From NCBI GenBank assembly GCA_030430675.1, contig JAUIKU010000017.1, positions 1 to 39,197 on the forward strand: a DNA stretch of 39,197 bases, given 5' to 3'. This stretch comes from Bacteroidia bacterium (GTDB taxonomy: Bacteria > Bacteroidota > Bacteroidia > Cytophagales > Cyclobacteriaceae). The notes beneath the pieces were generated by a model that worked only from the letters and a program-made list of their open reading frames with translations, did not search any database and was not told where the DNA came from. This document shows positions 8,212 to 15,344 of this stretch, in pieces. A program made the position numbers and the translations under genes. The stretch's first letter is position 1. Every line of letters begins with the position of its first letter.

Positions 8212-8499
8212 ATGAAGAATATACAAATTAAGGAATTGCAGCTTTGGGCAATGGTAGCGGCACTGATTTTGTTCTTGAGTACAGTGGTGATCAGTTGCTC
8301 TTCTACAAGCCAGATTTCAGCAGCAAAGGGAGGTGCCCAGCTTTGGGGTGAGAATTGCCTGAGGTGTCATAACGCCCCGTCTCCTGAAACCTTCAGCGAT
8401 ACAGAGTGGGATGTTGCAGTGATGCATATGCGTATCAGGGCAAATCTAACTGATGAAGAGGCTGATAAGGTTGTTGATTGGCTTAAAACTGCTAATTGA
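8212..8499 (+). CDS. Small mono-haem cytochrome c lipoprotein
   Basis: A 95-residue protein with a lipoprotein-like signal (LFLSTVVISC, Cys29) and a single haem site CLRCH at residues 49-53. The compact C-terminal part (SDTEWDVAVMHMRIRANLTDEEADKVVDWLK) has a candidate axial Met and resembles the small cytochromes fused to or encoded next to larger redox complexes. It would sit on a periplasm-facing membrane. The gene starts 16 bases after the barrel gene, so it is part of the same transcription unit. Confidence 0.85.
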   Translation: MKNIQIKELQLWAMVAALILFLSTVVISCSSTSQISAAKGGAQLWGENCLRCHNAPSPETFSDTEWDVAVMHMRIRANLTDEEADKVVDWLKTAN

Positions 8500-8520
8500 T
8501 TGACCAATGACAAGGTGGCC

Positions 8521-9123
8521 ATGCTCGACCGATATGAAACCTATCATCCACAGAAGATTAGGGGATTTCGAAGAGCCTTGATCTCTGGGTTCATGGTTTT
8601 TCTATGCTTAGGAACTTCAGCGCAAGAGCTATATCGCACTAAGCAAGGTACATTGGTCATTCTGGTCCAAACCGGAAAAGAGAGTATCTCTGTACATAGT
8701 AAACAACTAGATATCCAGCTGAACTACAAATCTGCGGAAATAATCGCCCAACTGCCTTTGAATTCACTGTACTCGGGCATAGACTCTTTAGATAGGCGTT
8801 TTCAATCGATGCCTGAGGAGTGTGTGCTACTTAAGGGAAAACTGGGTATCGAATACCTTGATACTCAGAGTCATCCGGTGCAAGAGTTTCCGATTACGGC
8901 TGATTTGATTTTTGGGAGTAGAACCAAATCAATTATAGGTCGGGGGCAGCTAGAGCACATAGCGGGTGGTGAATCGGTTGCCTGTCTATTAGGATTAAAC
9001 TTTGAGCTTAACTCAGAAATATTTAGGGTGAACGAAAAGTGGCCAACGATGCCTGATGGAGAGATGAAGATTCAAGTGATACATACTGTTCTTAAACAAA
9101 GCGATCAGTGGGATAAATTTTAA
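8521..9123 (+). CDS. YceI-like secreted protein
   Basis: A protein of about 200 residues. I take the ATG at 8521; a TTG at 8500 immediately after the preceding stop is possible. A hydrophobic signal segment (ALISGFMVFLCLGTSAQ) is followed by a beta-rich domain. The layout resembles YceI/lipocalin-like proteins: YRTKQGTLVILVQTG as the first strands, QLNYKSAEIIAQLPLNSLYSG, KGKLGIEYLD, and LNFELNSEIF near the end. YceI proteins bind isoprenoid-type lipids in the periplasm and often accompany cytochromes. The family call is from fold pattern only. It closes the cytochrome cluster and is followed by a pseudogene. Confidence 0.6.
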   Translation: MLDRYETYHPQKIRGFRRALISGFMVFLCLGTSAQELYRTKQGTLVILVQTGKESISVHSKQLDIQLNYKSAEIIAQLPLNSLYSGIDSLDRRFQSMPEECVLLKGKLGIEYLDTQSHPVQEFPITADLIFGSRTKSIIGRGQLEHIAGGESVACLLGLNFELNSEIFRVNEKWPTMPDGEMKIQVIHTVLKQSDQWDKF

Positions 9124-9134
9124 CATCGGCTTTA

Positions 9135-9460
9135 GTGAAAAAAACCATCTTAACGAAAAAGCCGGAATATAAAAAGAAGGTCTATGAGAGTTTATCTGGA
9201 AAGAGCTATCCATTAGGCGCAACGGTATCTCCAGCGGCATAATTTTAGCCTGTTCTCCAAAAATGCAACCAACGTAGAATTGTGTCTTTTTGAATATCCG
9301 GATGATAGTAATCCTTTCCAAATCTTTACGCTGGACCCCGAAAAGAATCGATCATTTTATTATTGGCACATTTTCGTTATTGGGTTAACGGCCTGGTATG
9401 TTGTATGGATATGGATTACATGGTCCACATGATCCGTCAAGTGGACTAAGGTTTGATTAA
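9135..9460 (+). pseudogene. Remnant of glycogen debranching enzyme (GlgX-like) N-terminus
   Basis: Three consecutive frames together read as the start of an isoamylase-type debranching enzyme. From 9135 one frame gives SLSGKSYPLGATVSPA and then stops at 9240. From 9241 a second frame gives NFSLFSKNATNVELCLFEYP and SFYYWHIFVIGL. After one extra base at 9391 a third frame gives PGMLYGYGLHGPHDPSSG and LRFD before a stop at 9458. These match the CBM48-like N-terminal domain of GlgX/TreX, which usually continues for more than 600 residues, so the catalytic part is gone. At least two frameshifts and a truncation make it non-functional. The break coincides with the regulatory repeat shared with 6442-6470. 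Everything visible between 9124 and 9586 is this relic plus the next promoter. Confidence 0.75.
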
Positions 9461-9582
9461 AATTTCATACATCTAAGTCAAAACTTTTTAGACTGGGAGA
9501 AAAACTAGAAACTATCTTTAAGTAGGTGTTAGTTGATCCAAACGAATAATACTACTACTTGGTTAAGTTAATTATAAGGAGA
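9452..9582 (+). promoter_or_regulatory. Promoter region and strong RBS of the universal stress protein gene
   Basis: TTTGATTAAAATTTCATACATCTAA (9452-9476) is a near copy of the element before the cytochrome operon; 17 of 18 bases match over AAAATTYCATACATCTAA. A good -7 element, TATCTTTA (9513-9520), follows about 36 bases later. An unusually clear Shine-Dalgarno sequence, AAGGAG (9577-9582), precedes the ATG at 9587. Shared upstream sequence suggests one regulator for the cytochrome cluster and the stress gene. Confidence 0.45.
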
Positions 9583-9586
9583 TGCC

Positions 9587-10423
9587 ATGCACAATATTTT
9601 GATTCCTACTGATTTTTCACCCATTAGTGTTAATGCGGTGAATATAGCATTGCAAATTGCAGAGAAGGCTGGAGCGGAGGTTCATTTTTTACACGGGATT
9701 GCAACTCCTATAGACTGGGAACGACTAAAGTTGCAAAAGGAAAACCGCTATCCGGAATTAAAGCACCAGATAGGCCATGCGAAAGGGGAACTGAGCAAAC
9801 TTGTCAACAAGGCCGAAGCTCTGGGGCTAAAGGCCAAGCAGTTTTTATATTTTAACAAGGGCAGGGAAGACTTAATTGAACATGTGCGGCATCACCACCA
9901 CGATTTTATGGTGATGGGTTCTCATGGTGCAAAAGGAATCAGAGAATTTTTCATCGGTTCTAATACCCAAAAAATGATCCGAGATGCTCCCTGTCCGGTA
10001 TTGGTGGTCAAGCAAGAACCAATTAAAACTATCAATCGTATCGTATTTGCGTCTAATTTTCATAATGATGTCCAGCAACCTTTCAATAAAGTAGTGGAAC
10101 TAGCAGACCTAATGAGTGCAGAGATCCATTTACTGTATGTAAATATGCCTTTTCAATTTGAGGAGACCGATCAGAGCAAGGCTAACATGCAGCATTTTTT
10201 AAAGAGATGCCCCAGGGGTGGCACTTGCTCAATGAATATTTATAACGCCTTAAAAGAGGACCGTGGTATCCAAAAATTTGCTGAGGAGATCCACGCCGAT
10301 CTAATTGCGCTTACCACACATGGAAGAAAGGGATTCATGAGAATGATTGCACCCAGCATAACCGAAAGCCTGGTGAATCACTCCAAGATACCTGTACTCA
10401 GTGTTAATATCGACAATGTTTAA
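9587..10423 (+). CDS. Universal stress protein, tandem UspA domains
   Basis: A 278-residue cytoplasmic protein with two Usp domains. The first starts ILIPTDFSPIS and contains the ATP-binding pattern G-x2-G-x9-G-S (Gly111, Gly114, Gly124, Ser125) in VMGSHGAKGIREFFIGS. The second starts INRIVFASNFHND and ends LTTHGRKGFMRMIAPSITES, where the nucleotide loop is degenerate. Tandem Usp proteins of this length are common in Bacteroidota and respond to starvation, redox or anoxia. The gene has its own promoter and a strong RBS and may head a stress operon running toward 11531. Function in the island is inferred as general stress protection. Confidence 0.92.
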   Translation: MHNILIPTDFSPISVNAVNIALQIAEKAGAEVHFLHGIATPIDWERLKLQKENRYPELKHQIGHAKGELSKLVNKAEALGLKAKQFLYFNKGREDLIEHVRHHHHDFMVMGSHGAKGIREFFIGSNTQKMIRDAPCPVLVVKQEPIKTINRIVFASNFHNDVQQPFNKVVELADLMSAEIHLLYVNMPFQFEETDQSKANMQHFLKRCPRGGTCSMNIYNALKEDRGIQKFAEEIHADLIALTTHGRKGFMRMIAPSITESLVNHSKIPVLSVNIDNV

Positions 10424-10466
10424 GTAACACATTGGTTGTGGTTGCCTAAACACAGGGCAGGGTTAT

Positions 10467-11021
10467 ATGAAAAATCTAAATGTATTGTCTTTTAATACTT
10501 TCATGATGAAATCAAAAAAAGTTAGCGAATTTATAATGGTATTACCGGCAGCATTGCTGACCGTTCTCATGGTAGGCTGTAAGCAAAGACCCAACATAGT
10601 GGGGATGCTTCAAAACCCTGATTATCGACATCAGATTTTCGAAGAGATTGCCAAAAATCATGAAACGATGGGGGAATTCCTGGATTACGCCATCACCAAT
10701 GAACACGCCCGGATGATGATGCAAAGCGAAAAGGGAATGATAGAGATGATAATGAGTCACAACCAGGAGATGATGAATTTCATGAGGGATCATCCAGAAC
10801 TAACCGACCAAACAATGGGTAGTATCATTCAAGTTGCCACCGAGGATTCTGTTATGTTACAAAACATCATGGACATGATGATAAATGACCACACGATGAT
10901 GAGTTCCATGATGACTCGTTTACATGAACAAGGAGTTATGGATAGTATGAGTTGGCAGAATTGGATAGAAATGCTTGAAGAAGAGGAACAAAAAAAGGCT
11001 GAAAGAAGCCATCATCAATAA
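10467..11021 (+). CDS. Met-rich lipoprotein, probable periplasmic Cu/Ag binder
   Basis: A 184-residue protein with a lipoprotein signal ending LLTVLMVGC. The ATG at 10503 would give a more normal 26-residue signal peptide, so the true start may be there. The mature part of about 147 residues contains about 23 methionines in MM, MMM and MxxM clusters (HARMMMQSEKGMIEMIM, NQEMMNFM, MDMMINDHTMMSSMMTR), plus His residues and a terminal SHHQ. Such methionine clusters bind Cu+ or Ag+ in CusF, PcoE and CopC-like proteins, so metal buffering is likely. No named family is recognised. It is followed after 11 bases by a His-rich membrane protein gene. Confidence 0.7.
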   Translation: MKNLNVLSFNTFMMKSKKVSEFIMVLPAALLTVLMVGCKQRPNIVGMLQNPDYRHQIFEEIAKNHETMGEFLDYAITNEHARMMMQSEKGMIEMIMSHNQEMMNFMRDHPELTDQTMGSIIQVATEDSVMLQNIMDMMINDHTMMSSMMTRLHEQGVMDSMSWQNWIEMLEEEEQKKAERSHHQ

Positions 11022-11032
11022 AAACCGATGTT

Positions 11033-11236
11033 ATGAAAAAGAATCACATGCTTTGGATGCTTATTGCCTGTGGGCTACCACTACTTCTACTATTTTTCCT
11101 GCCCTCGTTTGGTGTGGAAAGTGATATTACCCTATTTGTGGTAGTGGTGATATTCTTTTTGGCTCATTTGTTTATGATAGGTGGGCATTCACATCATGGG
11201 AAACAGGATCAGGAGGAAAAACAACATCACCATTAA
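11033..11236 (+). CDS. Small His-tailed membrane protein (DUF2933-like)
   Basis: A 67-residue protein with two membrane helices (MLWMLIACGLPLLLLFFLP and ITLFVVVVIFFLAHLFMIG) and a soluble His-rich tail (GGHSHHGKQDQEEKQHHH). The CGLPLLLLFFLP helix resembles the small DUF2933 membrane proteins found beside copper genes; the assignment is tentative. The tail could bind Cu, Ni or Zn. It lies between the Met-rich lipoprotein and the DUF5676 protein with gaps of 11 and 10 bases, so the three are probably co-transcribed. Confidence 0.6.
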   Translation: MKKNHMLWMLIACGLPLLLLFFLPSFGVESDITLFVVVVIFFLAHLFMIGGHSHHGKQDQEEKQHHH

Positions 11237-11246
11237 AAACTTCAAC

Positions 11247-11531
11247 ATGCATTTAAAAGTAAAAAAACTAGGGATGGCTTTTGGCTTGACCGGAGCCTTG
11301 TTGTATTTGGGTTGCATTATTCTGATGGTCACCGTTGGTCATGCCGGCACGGTGAAATTTTTAAATAGTCTGTTGCACGGACTTGATACGTCTTCCATCA
11401 TCAGAATGGATGTTCCTTTGCAGGAGGCTGTCATGGGACTGGTAGAAACATTTATACTGGCATGGTTAGTAGGTGCCAGTGTAGCCGCCTTTTACAATTT
11501 TAGATTCTCTATTGGTAAAGCTGTAAATTGA
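11247..11531 (+). CDS. DUF5676 family membrane protein
   Basis: A 94-residue membrane protein starting MHLKVKKLGMAFGLTGALLY. Two main hydrophobic segments are visible (FGLTGALLYLGCIILMVTVG and LVETFILAWLVGASVAAFYNF) around a conserved-looking NSLLHGLDTSSIIRMDVP loop. This pattern is what I know as DUF5676, a small membrane family of unknown function often found near copper and stress genes. The frame stays open upstream to 11181, but that would overlap the previous gene and begin inside its His tail, so 11247 is chosen. Confidence 0.75.
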   Translation: MHLKVKKLGMAFGLTGALLYLGCIILMVTVGHAGTVKFLNSLLHGLDTSSIIRMDVPLQEAVMGLVETFILAWLVGASVAAFYNFRFSIGKAVN

Positions 11532-11616
11532 TCGGATAAACATGATTTTTAGTGGCTCAGACTGCTCCTGAACTTCCTGAGCTTTGCTTCGTGGCCACAG
11601 ACATGCCATAATATTG

Positions 11617-11670
11617 TACATCAATGATGTAAAATCACAATCAGTCCAATATAGCACTGTGCTATCTTTG
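11617..11670 (+). promoter_or_regulatory. Palindromes and -7 element before the SHOCT gene
   Basis: TACATCAATGATGTA (11617-11631) has 6-bp arms around AAT. ATAGCACTGTGCTAT (11651-11665) is a perfect 7-bp inverted repeat around one T. A perfect TAnnTTTG element, TATCTTTG (11663-11670), overlaps the right arm, 35 bases before the ATG at 11705. This is the layout of a repressor site over a promoter. No clear -33 TTTG is visible. Confidence 0.45.
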
Positions 11671-11704
11671 AAGCATTATTAATCACTACTTTAATCGTTC
11701 AATT

Positions 11705-11926
11705 ATGCATTGGGGTTTCGATTTTTGGGGTATGCACTGGCTATGGTGGATCTTTTGGGTAATGCTATTGGTTTGGATTTTTCTTACTCCCTGGCCCATC
11801 CCGGGAGAACGAAAGAAAACCGATGATCCATTGACTATTTTAAAGAAACGGTTTGCATCAGGAGAAATCAGCGAAGAGGAGTACTTGCGTGGAAAGCAGG
11901 TATTGAAAGGCGATAATTCAAATTAA
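11705..11926 (+). CDS. SHOCT-domain small membrane protein
   Basis: A 73-residue protein with a Trp-rich N-terminal membrane helix (FWGMHWLWWIFWVMLLVWIFL) and a C-terminal SHOCT module (DPLTILKKRFASGEISEEEYLRGKQVL, about residues 41-67). SHOCT domains are short helical hairpins attached to many membrane proteins and are thought to mediate oligomerisation. Proteins of this exact size are common next to copper ATPase and stress genes. Its own promoter-like region lies just upstream, and the ATP-cone/nuclease gene follows 47 bases later. Confidence 0.85.
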   Translation: MHWGFDFWGMHWLWWIFWVMLLVWIFLTPWPIPGERKKTDDPLTILKKRFASGEISEEEYLRGKQVLKGDNSN

Positions 11927-11973
11927 CTCGTAAGAGCCATGTTTATACTCCGAGTTGATTACAAGCTCAAACC

Positions 11974-12840
11974 ATGATCAGTGAGGACACATTCAAAAAC
12001 GTGCTAGTAACAAAGGCCTCCGGAGAAAAGACCCATTTTTCTGAACAAAAGATTTACCGTTCCCTAGAGAATGCCGGCGCCGACCCAGGCACCATAGATC
12101 AAATCATTACCACAGTCAAAGGTGAACTGTATGAGGGGATCACTACCAAATACATCTATCGCAGAGCATTCGATTTACTGAAAAGGCAGTCACCACATAC
12201 CGCTGCAAAATACAAATTGAAACAGGCTATAATGGAATTGGGCCCATCAGGTTATCCTTTTGAGAAATACATAGCCGAGATATTGCGATATCAGGAATAC
12301 CGGGTTGAAGTGGGGCAAATTGTCAAAGGGAATTGTGTTAATCACGAAATCGATGTGATTGCCCAAAAGGATGAGAAACATTTTATGATAGAATGTAAGT
12401 TTCACAATCGTCCCGGATTTAAATGTAATGTGAAGACTCCACTTTATATCAACTCGAGGTTTCTCGATGTAGAAAAAGTTTGGAAGAACCAGCCAGGCCA
12501 CTACACCCGGTTTCATCAGGGTTGGCTAGTGACCAATACCAAGTTTACTGAAGATGCCATTCAATACGGGAAATGTGCAGGTCTACATCTAATAGGATGG
12601 GATTACCCCAAACAAGGCAGTTTGAAGCAACGAATCAATATCTCAGGGTTGCATCCCTTAACCTGCTTAACTACACTTACTAAGCATGAGAAGCAAACTT
12701 TGCTCGAGAGCGGAGTGGTACTGTCTAAACAACTATGTGAACAAAATAAAATATTGGCAAATATTGGCATTAAACCAGCAAGGAGGTTGAAAATACTGGA
12801 GGAGGCTGCAAAAATTTGCTTGAGCATTAAAATGGGATAA
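11974..12840 (+). CDS. ATP-cone domain fused to a PD-(D/E)xK nuclease-like domain
   Basis: A 288-residue soluble protein. Residues about 8-90 are an ATP-cone: VTKASGEKTHFSEQKIYRSL, then YEGITTKYIYRRAFDLLKRQ. In ribonucleotide reductase this fold senses ATP/dATP. Residues about 95-200 resemble an Mrr-type restriction endonuclease core: HEIDVIAQ with Asp127 and FMIECKF with Glu140 and Lys142, the D...ExK triad. The C-terminal 60 residues (KQLCEQNKILANIGIKPARRLKILEEA) are helical and could bind nucleic acid. Nuclease activity, substrate and ATP gating are inferred. It lies 48 bases before the phosphorylase gene in a likely operon. Confidence 0.8.
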   Translation: MISEDTFKNVLVTKASGEKTHFSEQKIYRSLENAGADPGTIDQIITTVKGELYEGITTKYIYRRAFDLLKRQSPHTAAKYKLKQAIMELGPSGYPFEKYIAEILRYQEYRVEVGQIVKGNCVNHEIDVIAQKDEKHFMIECKFHNRPGFKCNVKTPLYINSRFLDVEKVWKNQPGHYTRFHQGWLVTNTKFTEDAIQYGKCAGLHLIGWDYPKQGSLKQRINISGLHPLTCLTTLTKHEKQTLLESGVVLSKQLCEQNKILANIGIKPARRLKILEEAAKICLSIKMG

Positions 12841-12892
12841 ATCAAAGTAGTCAAAAAGTCAAAATCTACTTACTTTGAAAGCATTAAAATGG
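12823..12892 (+). repeat. 13-base direct repeat at a gene junction
   Basis: AGCATTAAAATGG occurs at 12823-12835, over the last codons of the ATP-cone gene, and again at 12880-12892, over the start codon of the phosphorylase gene. The copies begin 57 bases apart. This could be a short duplication scar that supplied the start region, or chance in AT-rich sequence. Confidence 0.4.
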
Positions 12893-14454
12893 AATTTGAT
12901 GTGGGATCGAATGACCTATCTAGTATCATGAAAGATCCTGTAAGCAGTCAAGATAGATCTCTTCAGTTAAGCAGTGCACTTAAACTGAAGCGATTGGGAA
13001 TAGACACCCAAAAGGAATTTGTGGTGTACATGAGGTCCGATTGCCATATCTGTAAATCTGAAGGTTTTGGAGCTCTTAACAGAATACAGGCCCGTGTCAA
13101 CGACATTACTATCATTGGCACATTAAATGTTACCCTTACGGACTTATTACAGCCCGGGGAAGCCAGTTTGTCCCATTGTGCCTGGGAGAAACTAAAAGCA
13201 GAAGAGGGCCAGAAAATTACTTTTTCACATTTGCCGCCAATTAAATCATTAAGTGAAGTTCGAGCGAAAATGTATGGCAGTAAACTGTCAGATGACGCAT
13301 TGATGCATATAGTAATCGATATTGCTGATGGAAAATACTCGAATATCCATTTAGCTGCTTTTATCAGTGCTTGTGCCGGTGACAATCTTGATGTTAGAGA
13401 AATCATTGGTCTTACCAAAGCAATGATTGCCACCGGCACAACCATTACCTGGGGCAAGGACTTGGTGGTGGATAAACACTGTATCGGTGGTTTACCGGGC
13501 AACAGAACCACTCCTTTGGTAGTTTCAATTGCAGCCGCGGCTGGATTAACTATTCCCAAAACCTCCTCTCGCGCCATAACCTCTCCCGCAGGCACGGCTG
13601 ATACTATGGAAACCATTACGCAAGTCGAATTAAGCATTGAAAAAATAAAAGAAGTGGTCAATCAGGAAGGCGGGTGTATTGTTTGGGGTGGAGCTGTAAA
13701 ATTGAGTCCGGCCGATGATATTCTTATTGGTGTGGAGAGGGCGCTGGATATTGACAGTGAGGGCCAGATGATCGCTTCAGTGCTTTCAAAAAAAGCCGCA
13801 GCGGGTTCCACACATGTGATAATTGACATTCCAGTAGGGGAAACTGCTAAAGTCAGAAGCGAACAACAAGCCGAAAAACTTAAACACTATTTCCAGGTGG
13901 TAGGAATGGCCATAGGGCTAAATGTAAAAGTGCTGGTCACTGATGGTAATCAGCCAATTGGCCAAGGTATTGGGCCTGCGCTTGAAGCTATGGATGTAAT
14001 AGCCGTTCTTCGTAATGAAGGCCCGGATTTGGAGGACTTAAAAGAAAGGGCATTGTTGATTTCCGGTGCCTTGCTTGAATTAGCAGGAATAGCCACTGCA
14101 GGATATCATACAGCTAAACAGATCCTGAACTCTGGTAAAGCCTGGAAAAAATTTCAAGCCATTTGCAACGCCCAGGGAGGCTTTGGAGCACCGGAATATG
14201 CCCCACATTCGTATGATATTTTGGCTCAAAGAACAGGGGTGGTAACTGCAGTGGATAACAGGAAGCTTGCCAAAGTCGCCAAACTGTCGGGCGCTCCTCA
14301 TGATACTTTGGCAGGGGTTCGTTTTTACAGTCGATTGGGCACTAAAGTTGAAAAAGGTCAAACCTTGTTTACTGTATATGCTGAATCCACCGGCAGCTTA
14401 AACTATGCCTTGGATTACTTGAAATCTGAGTCTGAAATTTTAACCATAGTGTAA
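12889..14454 (+). CDS. AMP/thymidine phosphorylase family protein
   Basis: A 521-residue enzyme of the nucleoside phosphorylase II family, with the extra N-terminal domain of about 95 residues seen in archaeal AMP phosphorylases. The catalytic core shows LSDDALMHIVIDIADGKYSN, DKHCIGGLPGNRTTPLVVSI, KTSSRAITSPAGTADTME and the C-terminal HDTLAGVRFYSRLGTKVEKG segment. It would release a base from a nucleotide or nucleoside with phosphate; AMP as substrate would give ribose-1,5-bisphosphate plus adenine. Choice of substrate cannot be told from sequence alone. It is followed two bases later by a PRPP synthetase gene, so the pair links pentose phosphates and nucleotides. The N-terminal part keeps Cys-rich CHICKSEGFG. 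Confidence 0.88.
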   Translation: MEFDVGSNDLSSIMKDPVSSQDRSLQLSSALKLKRLGIDTQKEFVVYMRSDCHICKSEGFGALNRIQARVNDITIIGTLNVTLTDLLQPGEASLSHCAWEKLKAEEGQKITFSHLPPIKSLSEVRAKMYGSKLSDDALMHIVIDIADGKYSNIHLAAFISACAGDNLDVREIIGLTKAMIATGTTITWGKDLVVDKHCIGGLPGNRTTPLVVSIAAAAGLTIPKTSSRAITSPAGTADTMETITQVELSIEKIKEVVNQEGGCIVWGGAVKLSPADDILIGVERALDIDSEGQMIASVLSKKAAAGSTHVIIDIPVGETAKVRSEQQAEKLKHYFQVVGMAIGLNVKVLVTDGNQPIGQGIGPALEAMDVIAVLRNEGPDLEDLKERALLISGALLELAGIATAGYHTAKQILNSGKAWKKFQAICNAQGGFGAPEYAPHSYDILAQRTGVVTAVDNRKLAKVAKLSGAPHDTLAGVRFYSRLGTKVEKGQTLFTVYAESTGSLNYALDYLKSESEILTIV

Positions 14455-14456
14455 GT

Positions 14457-15344
14457 ATGAAATCTATACTAATAGGCCTACCCGGCAATGAAAAACTAAC
14501 AAAGGAATTAGCACAAGTAATAAATGCTGAATTGGGTCAAGCTGAATTTCGTCAATTCCCAGACGGGGAGAATTATATCCAGATCATCTCAGATGTGGTA
14601 AATAAAAGAGTGGTTATAGTCTGTACGCTTCACCGGCCCGATGACAAATTACTCCCGCTATATTTTGTTTCTAAAACTGCCAAGGATTTGGGCGCCGTGT
14701 GCACTTGTTTGGTAGTGCCTTACCTGGCATATATGAGGCAGGACAAAAGATTTCAAGCCGGTGAAGGGATTACTTCACAATACTTTGCGGCTTTAGTATC
14801 TCAGTTTGCAGATTCCATGATTACAGTGGATCCCCATTTGCATCGCCGAAGTAAACTTTCTGAAATATACACCACACCCTCCCAGGTAGTTCATGCTGCA
14901 GATCATATTTCCCAGTGGATCAAAGAAAACCTTGAAAAACCGGTTCTAATTGGGCCGGACAGTGAAAGTGAGCAGTGGGTTTCAAAAGTTGCCCAAAATG
15001 CCCAGGCGCCATTTACCGTATTAGAGAAAATTCGGCGTGGTGATCGTGACGTTGAAATATCTGTTCCAAAATTAGAAACGTACAAGGATCACACCCCGGT
15101 GTTGGTAGATGACATTATCTCCACTGCCAGAACCATGATCGAAACCGTCGCCCACCTCCGGAAGGCCGGTATGAACCCGCCGGTATGCATTGGGGTTCAC
15201 GCAGTTTTTGCCGGGGATGCCTATAAGGAGTTAAAGGATTCGGGTGTGGAACAGGTCGTTACCTGCGATACCATTCCCCATCCGTCCAATAAGATCAACC
15301 TATGCGAATTATATAAAGATTTCTTGCTTGAAAAGGTGTTATGA
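14457..15344 (+). CDS. prs: Ribose-phosphate pyrophosphokinase (PRPP synthetase), divergent short form
   Basis: A 295-residue cytoplasmic enzyme that transfers pyrophosphate from ATP to ribose-5-phosphate. Recognisable parts are FRQFPDGENYIQI near the N-terminus, the flexible-loop region YLAYMRQDKRF, SMITVDPHLHRRSKLSEIY, and the PRPP-binding loop TPVLVDDIISTARTM. It is shorter than housekeeping bacterial Prs (about 310-315 residues) and has VDPHLHR where class I enzymes usually have VDLHAxQ, so it is probably an accessory copy. The gene begins two bases after the phosphorylase stop and overlaps the next gene by four bases, so translation is coupled. Confidence 0.9.
   Translation: MKSILIGLPGNEKLTKELAQVINAELGQAEFRQFPDGENYIQIISDVVNKRVVIVCTLHRPDDKLLPLYFVSKTAKDLGAVCTCLVVPYLAYMRQDKRFQAGEGITSQYFAALVSQFADSMITVDPHLHRRSKLSEIYTTPSQVVHAADHISQWIKENLEKPVLIGPDSESEQWVSKVAQNAQAPFTVLEKIRRGDRDVEISVPKLETYKDHTPVLVDDIISTARTMIETVAHLRKAGMNPPVCIGVHAVFAGDAYKELKDSGVEQVVTCDTIPHPSNKINLCELYKDFLLEKVL

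Noticed and set aside
9013-9321. Open frame on the - strand across the glgX relic
   Set aside because: It is antisense to the YceI-like gene end and the relic, with no recognisable motif, while the + strand fragments match a known enzyme.
11181-11246. Longer N-terminus for the DUF5676 protein
   Set aside because: The extra 22 codons overlap the end of the upstream gene in another frame and do not resemble the family start; ATG 11247 gives the usual MHLKVKKLG beginning.
12963-13661. Long open frame of 232 codons on the - strand
   Set aside because: It lies wholly inside the phosphorylase gene, its translation is low-complexity and Ser/Ile-rich without any motif, and the + strand protein is a clear family member.
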